A DNA stretch of 64,000 nt from Cyathus striatus (taxonomy: Eukaryota; Basidiomycota; Agaricomycetes; Agaricales; Nidulariaceae). How positions within the stretch are numbered: position 1 is the first letter of the stretch; each line of letters starts with the position of its first letter. The notes under the pieces are model-generated. The model did no database searches, was not told where the DNA came from, and saw only the letters and a program-made list of their open reading frames with translations. Shown here piece by piece: positions 58,766-64,000 of the stretch. The DNA is taken from contig JAOVFP010000023.1 in NCBI GenBank assembly GCA_025738555.1, positions 682,001 to 746,000 on the forward strand, in the 5' to 3' direction. A program made the translations under genes and the position numbers.

Positions 58766-58773
58766 TGACGTCA
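58766..58773. promoter_or_regulatory. CRE-type palindrome TGACGTCA
   Basis: A perfect 8-nt bZIP (CREB/ATF) site about 570 nt before the Zn2Cys6 regulator ATG. Its distance is plausible for an upstream element, and chance is possible. Confidence 0.3.
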
Positions 58774-59339
58774 TTACCGCGTTCAACTCTGTCCTGCGCA
58801 CCTAGCTCTTATCGATATCTCGCGCGGCCGGTCTCTGCAAATCCATTGCTTGTCCATTGCCTCCCGAGACCCGCTGGACCCGGAGCGGATCTGATTTAAG
58901 CAGTTTTTCCTCCGACACTATTAGTGGCTACATCTTGCCTCGTGCAATTCTGGCGAATGAAGTGACAGACATGCTGCCGTTACTTACGATGAGAATGTTT
59001 GTTGATTGATCACTATCGTCAATGAATGGATTCTCACGTTTCCGCAATTCTCATTCTGATCAGGCTCTCCCGAAATCATGGAAAGTTGCAGATAACTCGG
59101 TTTCCCTCGGTTCCTTCTGCCCTGAATATCCTTTATTGGGAAACGTGCTAACCCAGGCTTCGATTCCTAATGCTCCCTTCCCAACTCAATAATAATATCC
59201 GGAATGCCAAGCCAAGATTCTCTGTCCAAATATCATTTATAAGTAGCCTCAACCTGTCTATTTCAAGTGCTCCTTCGCTAATTGTCTACCACCAAAACAC
59301 CTGCGTCTACCTACCTGCTCTTGCTAAACCTTGCAATCA

Positions 59340-60800
59340 ATGTCTTCCTCAGATGCCCCTGCCCGCAAGAAACGACCTGCATCTGATGCTAATCCTGCAC
59401 CAGATGGTGACCATCGTAAAAGGTTACTCCTTCTTTTGATCCTGTCACTGCACAAATTTACCAGATAGCATCCAGACGTCGCAACAGAACAACACAGTCT
59501 TGTTTGAATTGTCATACCTCGAAGAGGATGGTAGGCAATGCGCACATTCCTTATTAAAGTTGATTTTAACTGTATTGTTTAGTGCGATCGCAAACGCCCC
59601 GCATGTGCCCGTTGTACCCAACTGGGACTTGTAGGTGCCTATCCATTTCATCCTCCGAGTACTCACTCACGATATCTTAAGACTGGCCTTTGTGTCTATG
59701 AAGTAGACGACCCCAACCAGAGGCCAGAAGCACAAGACGAGAGTTCACGGTTGCTCAAGCGTGTCGCAGAGCTGGAAGGTGTGATTCGTGAGGTATAATT
59801 AGTTTCTCACATTTTGCAGAATTTCTGCTCACACTTTAAATAGCTTAAAAATAAGCCCCATCCACGATGGGTCCAATCTGGTAACGGCTCCGAAGATTTC
59901 GAAAAGTGGCAAGCACGACCTCAAACACGAAGTAGCTGTGACGGGCAGTCAACGTCCAATGCGCCTTCACCGCCATCCTCTTCTTCGTCTGAAAAGGGAG
60001 AGAGGTCTTCCTCCGACTCTGACGGCGACTCTCATCCTCCTGGAAAGCTATCCAATGTATACCTGCCACCGGTGCATCTTAACACCGATCATACCAGACG
60101 TCGGTCTTCTTATTGCGGAACTTCTCCGCATAGCACACCATCCCCCACCCTCATGACACCGACAGAAGAATTTTCACCGCATATTTCCATTGTACATCCG
60201 CCAGATGTCCCCCATGACTACGACTTGACGTCTATGTTTCTTAGTTATCCTGGTCTTATGGGATGTGAAGACGGTACCTACAATAACCGACAGGACGGCG
60301 TTTCTTCACTTAAACAGGTTTCACAGTGTGGCTGCCTGCACGAAACCGCTAGCTATAATGTTGTACTCGAGCTTTCGCTGCGACTTCGAAAAGCGGCAGA
60401 CATTCTTGCCCGTTCATCCATCCACCACATGGGACCAGCTTGCCCCCTTCAGCGACAAATTGTGGAATTGGATGCCCTTGCTACGTAAGCTATGTTTCTT
60501 TTCTGGAAGTGATTTGTACTCAATGTTCTAAATACCAGAAATGCGCTCGGAAATATTGCTACGCCGCCGGAAGAACTGACAGGAACCATCTCTCCTCATG
60601 ATAGGCTACGTCACTTGACACTGAATGGTCATCTTCAGCAGCCAACGCAGATGTATGGATCGCGGTCTCTTGGAAATGCAACCATTTCTCCTCAGTCTTT
60701 GCATAGTTTACGAACGTGGGACATGTTACCGAATGGTTCCAGTTCGCCGGTATCCTGTGATGATTCATTCATGTCCTGGGAACCTCAGCGACGAGCGTAA
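59340..60800 (+). CDS. Zn2Cys6 (Gal4-type) transcription factor
   Basis: Fungal binuclear zinc cluster regulator. ATG 59340: MSSSDAPARKKRPASDANPA. After an intron, basic residues SRRRNRTTQ lead into SCLNCHTSKRM, CDRKRPACARCTQLGL and TGLCVYEVDD, giving the six Cys ligands across three exons. The helix LLKRVAELEGVIREV is the dimerising coiled coil. Ser-rich disordered parts follow, then HETASYNVVLELSLRLRKAA, ADILARSSIHH and a C-terminal region ending SWEPQRRA. I placed the stop at 60798-60800, but GC|GTAAGT there is also a strong donor. Splicing to the AG at about 60870 would add only two residues and stop at 60880. The protein lacks the usual long middle homology region of fungal Zn2Cys6 factors, so it is of the small type. 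Target genes unknown; no metabolic cluster lies beside it. Confidence 0.85.
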
Positions 60801-62813
60801 GTTGTAGTGCTGAGCCCCAACTCCGAGCCTCCTTATTCCTAACTTATTCTATACTCTCTTCACTGCATAGAAAATTTTAAGATACCCCTTTCTCTTGTTT
60901 CGATATACGTACATTGATCCTAACGCTGTATACTACGAAGTGTACTATGAATACAGTTTTATCACCCGCAAGCGGCAATTGTTCAACTTGTTCTCGAATA
61001 TAATTTTTCTAGAAAGTGCAGTTGGTACACACTAATTTACCCTGTACTTGAAGACGAGTAAGCTTATTATAGCGCCCAATCCTTGATTCATCCATCGAAA
61101 CTAGTTGCACACTGTACAATTACAGGAAGTCTATTTTCATCAATCGTCATGATCATCCTGGCAAGATTAGAAGTGTGAGATATGTTGCCGGACCATACCG
61201 CAGCGTCCGATGAGATCTACTTTATAATCTGGATCTCGGATATTTTGTCCCCACCGAGGAGGCAAGTATCTGCTAGGATAACAACTAGGCTTGGCGTGGA
61301 AAATGGTCTTAGGGAGCCTTTGTAAAGCTGCTAAAAGCGTTCTGCTTAAGATACTTCTTTTAACGAAAATTTGCTCATCCGATTCGAGAAATGTCGGTGT
61401 CTTATAATGAGACGTGAATAGCACTTCAGTAGCTGAATCAACCCCGTGTACCGCTCATCGGATGCAATTTTATTCGAACATCGTCACTAAAAGAGATGTG
61501 CCGATTTATAAGGAGCAAAAACTAAACAAAATATTCCTATGCATGTACGAGTTATTATTTCTGGGTTAAGTTTTGAAACTTGAGATTGGCTTTACTTGGT
61601 TTAGAAGTTCACCAAGTCCGGCGTTTATTTTCCCATTCCCAGTTTCACGGGATCGGGAGCCGAAGCAGCATATGCCAAGAAAATGAATGCCAAGCCAATC
61701 TTAGCGTGTAGATCAGATCCAGTCAGAACGATGTGCACAGCCCTGTCGATCGCTTATTATAGATAATCTCCTCCATATATATCCTGTGTATGTTGTAACA
61801 ACGCTCTGTGTCTACTTAGGTCTTACAAATTTTAATTTCAACGCCCAAGGATCGTCTGGTGGCCGGAAAAAAATGTACAAGTACTGAATCCAGAAACTAC
61901 GGTTATTACACACTTGAAATTGAAATGTCTGTTAACCACTCCTTTCGGAAGAAGGATTTCAGAAGTATTGAAGGCAGTGCCAGCGTCACACAAAGAAGCA
62001 ACTGTAGTCTTAGAAAAACCGCACATTCCATTTTCACACCTGAGAATGAAAGTAGTGGTAACCCGGGTAGCACGGTCATTTCCATTCCCATCGTCAGTGA
62101 ACGAATAACGCTAAAGAAAAGCTCTTACTATGTAAATGTTAATTAGGATCGTAGCGTTGCTAGATGATAAACCAAATATCATGCTTGAAACACTGTACTT
62201 TAAGAGTCCAACCTAAAACCAATAAAGCTACAGATTTCGGGCGCTTTTATTATCCTGGTACTACAAATTAGAGAGATGTTAGTACTTGGGTAGTACATCC
62301 ATTGACAGCTACTAATCCTTGAGTAATTATTTGGAATTTATTCGTGTTCGAGAATAATCAACGACCTAAGCCTTGACAAAGCACTAGTGGTGTCACCCAA
62401 TGGGTTTCTCTCCTAGTCGGGGAAAGACTTCTTCGACTTGTCAGCTAGTGGCCATGTCTTATAAATTTAACACGAAGTCTGTTTTGTAACTTCTAAATGG
62501 AATGAATACAAAATAGTACTAGCATGTCACGTTAGCAGCTCCTTCGGTGTTGCATGAGTTAAGTATTATTCACATAAGTTGTTCACAAGCGTCAGCGCTT
62601 CAGCCGCAGTGCATACGGAATTGTGATCAAAAGATGACGTTACGTAACTTTGAATTAGTCATAAATTGATTTGTCAGCAAAAGTTTCAAACTAACTCATA
62701 ACTTTCAAGTTGCTTTCAGGCATCTTAGTACTCAACGTCAACATTGACTCAGCACCTACTGTTTTCTATACATTTCTTACAACCTACAGCCACAAAACGA
62801 TTGATCGAACAAC
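60801..62813. other. Gene-poor spacer before U2AF35
   Basis: 2 kb, AT-rich. Open frames here (61167-61424 minus; 61859-62146 plus) lack ATG context, introns or family features. TGACTCA at 62745-62751 is an AP-1/Gcn4-like word near the U2AF start. I see no RNA gene. Confidence 0.4.
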
Positions 62814-63698
62814 ATGGCTTCGCACTTGGTACGTATAAAATTCAACAACTGTGTTTGGCACTTACTCACTTTTGTTCAGGCCAACATCTTTGGGACAGAG
62901 CAGGATCGCGTAAACTGCTCATTTTATTACAAGGTTGTTAAACCTGCAATATTCGTAACATATACCTAGCTAACGATAGCAGATTGGAGCATGTAGGCAT
63001 GGAGATCGCTGCTCTAGGAAGCATATCAAGCCGTCTTTTTCTCAGACTATACTCTTGCCTAATGTGTACCACAATCCTGCACATGATCCTGTTTGTAAAC
63101 TCACTGAAAAAGAGCTGCAAGAAGGATTTGATGCAGTATACGAAGATCTATATTGCGAATTGGCGAAATTTGGTCATCTTCTGGAGTTGCATGTAAGCTT
63201 TATTTAGTCTGCGAGGCTCAAGCAACTGAGTTATTTCAGGTTTGCGATAACGTTGGGGACCATCTAATAGGGAATGTATATGCGCGGTATGAATGGGAGA
63301 CTGAAGCACAGGCTGCTGTAGACAATCTGAATGAGCGTTGGTACGCGGGTAAGTAATGCTAATTTTTACCGTGCGACGTAAATTTAATTGTTCTAGGTCG
63401 ACCATTATATGCCGAGTTATCTCCAGTTACAGACTTCAGAGAAGCATGCTGTCGTCAAAATGAGAACGGGGAATGCAACCGAGGAGGATTTTGTAACTTT
63501 ATGCACTTGCGTCTTGCTTCGAAGGAACTCGTCTCTGCTTTAAAACACGGCCAACGTATCGAAAGAAAGCTTAATCCGCCTAAGACGGAGGGGGGTGGAG
63601 GTTGGGAACCCTCGAAGAGAGAGGGAGGGCGTGCTCGAAGCGCTAGTCCCCCGAGACGGGGTGGCAATAGCGGAGAGGACAGATGGACCCGCAAGTGA
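62814..63698 (+). CDS. U2AF1: U2 snRNP auxiliary factor small subunit (U2AF35)
   Basis: Recognises the AG at 3' splice sites together with U2AF65. The first exon is just 15 nt (MASHL, 62814-62828), followed by ANIFGTEQDRVNCSFYYK. The first CCCH zinc finger is NCSFYYK, IGACRHGDRCSRKHIKP. The U2AF-homology RRM has LPNVYHNPAHDP, EDLYCELAKFGHLLELHVC and NVYARYEWETEAQAAVDNL, NERWYAGRPLYAELSPV. The second finger is ACCRQNENGECNRGGFCNFM. The tail is Arg/Gly/Ser-rich (GGRARSASPPRRGGNSGEDR). It is complete to TGA 63698, with four introns. The many short introns seen here make an AG-reading factor expected. Confidence 0.93.
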
Positions 63699-64000
63699 AG
63701 CTGGCTCACATATCAAAAGTTTGACTAGTATATGTTCTCTTTTATCTGGTTTCTATACATAACCCGAGAGTAAATACATTGACAACGGAAACATTTTTCA
63801 GTGAGTAGTAAGTGCCCTCTATCCTCGCCCAAATGTGTGTCTGTCGCAACACCATAAGAAAAAACGCTTGCCGTTCTCATATTGATTTCATTTCTGTACA
63901 CATCACCAAAATATGAGGACGAAGGTTGCTATGCCTGTTACACAAGCCAACCGTAGTATTCACCTACTTCAGGACTGTTGGCCAACTGTGGCCATTGTAC
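63699..64000. other. Right edge, 3' flank of U2AF35
   Basis: 302 nt after the U2AF35 stop. It is AT-rich and probably holds the 3' UTR. Nothing else is supported before the window ends. Confidence 0.4.

Larger units (their letters stand above)
56929..59339. other. Gene-poor spacer with decayed ORFs
   Basis: 2.4 kb. It holds an 82-codon minus-strand ORF (57523-57275), a coiled-coil-like plus-strand frame broken by one stop (58063 onward), an open frame (58337-58768) lacking an ATG, and a bZIP-type site at 58766. None has a recognised domain. The right 500 nt is probably the promoter of the Zn2Cys6 gene. Confidence 0.45.

Noticed and set aside
62745..62751. TGACTCA before U2AF35 as a Gcn4 target site
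   Set aside because: A 7-mer expected by chance in several places in 64 kb, and there is no reason for amino-acid control of a splicing factor.

Overview
The window is nuclear DNA from a filamentous basidiomycete, most likely an agaricomycete mushroom. The evidence is dense genes on both strands, many introns of about 45-65 nt with GT-AG ends, a ribosomal protein S23 beginning MGSNKPRG, DASH-complex Duo1, a Zn2Cys6 regulator, and a HAD-type terpene synthase of the kind found in fungi. Nearly every gene is spliced, so products below were read by joining exons by eye. Intron edges are inferences; start and stop positions were read from the sequence. I found no rRNA, tRNA, CRISPR array or intact transposon.

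Layout. 1-7 kb: ataxin-3/Josephin deubiquitinase (minus, runs off the left edge), ATG27 (plus), DUO1 (minus), a gene-poor stretch with one doubtful small ORF, and a viroplasmin-fold protein (minus). 7-17 kb: DBP10 RNA helicase (plus), queuine tRNA-ribosyltransferase (minus), TM9 nonaspanin (plus), mitochondrial tyrosyl-tRNA synthetase (minus). 17-26 kb: RPS23 (plus), a proline-rich transglutaminase-like protein with an apparent 1-nt frameshift (plus), CDP-diacylglycerol synthase CDS1 (minus), topoisomerase I (minus), complex I subunit NDUFB3 (plus). 26-34 kb: an empty stretch, a HAD/class II terpene cyclase fusion (plus), threonine deaminase ILV1 (minus), a Cti6-like PHD-finger protein (plus). 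34-43 kb: VPS8 (plus) and COG2 (minus), both membrane-traffic tethers. 43-50 kb: a decayed F-box-like pseudogene, a repeat-bearing spacer, a PRKRIP1/DUF1168 protein, RMT2 arginine methyltransferase and TRAPP subunit BET5 (all plus). 50-54 kb: FUN30/SMARCAD1 chromatin remodeller (minus). 54-64 kb: gene-poor DNA holding a mitochondrial-carrier-like gene, a Zn2Cys6 regulator and U2AF small subunit (all plus), with possible mobile-element debris between them.

Most genes are housekeeping and unrelated to one another in pathway. They alternate as head-to-head pairs sharing 250-340 bp promoters and tail-to-tail pairs as little as 36 bp apart. ATG27, TM9, VPS8, COG2 and BET5 all act in endomembrane traffic, but they are scattered and do not form an operon-like group.

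The most notable item is the terpene synthase at 27.5-29.3 kb, an intact two-domain enzyme predicted to make a drimane-type sesquiterpene alcohol, alone among housekeeping genes. Others are the transglutaminase frameshift, the multiply frameshifted F-box-like pseudogene, and a pair of GCCGAC/GTCGGC hairpin repeats.
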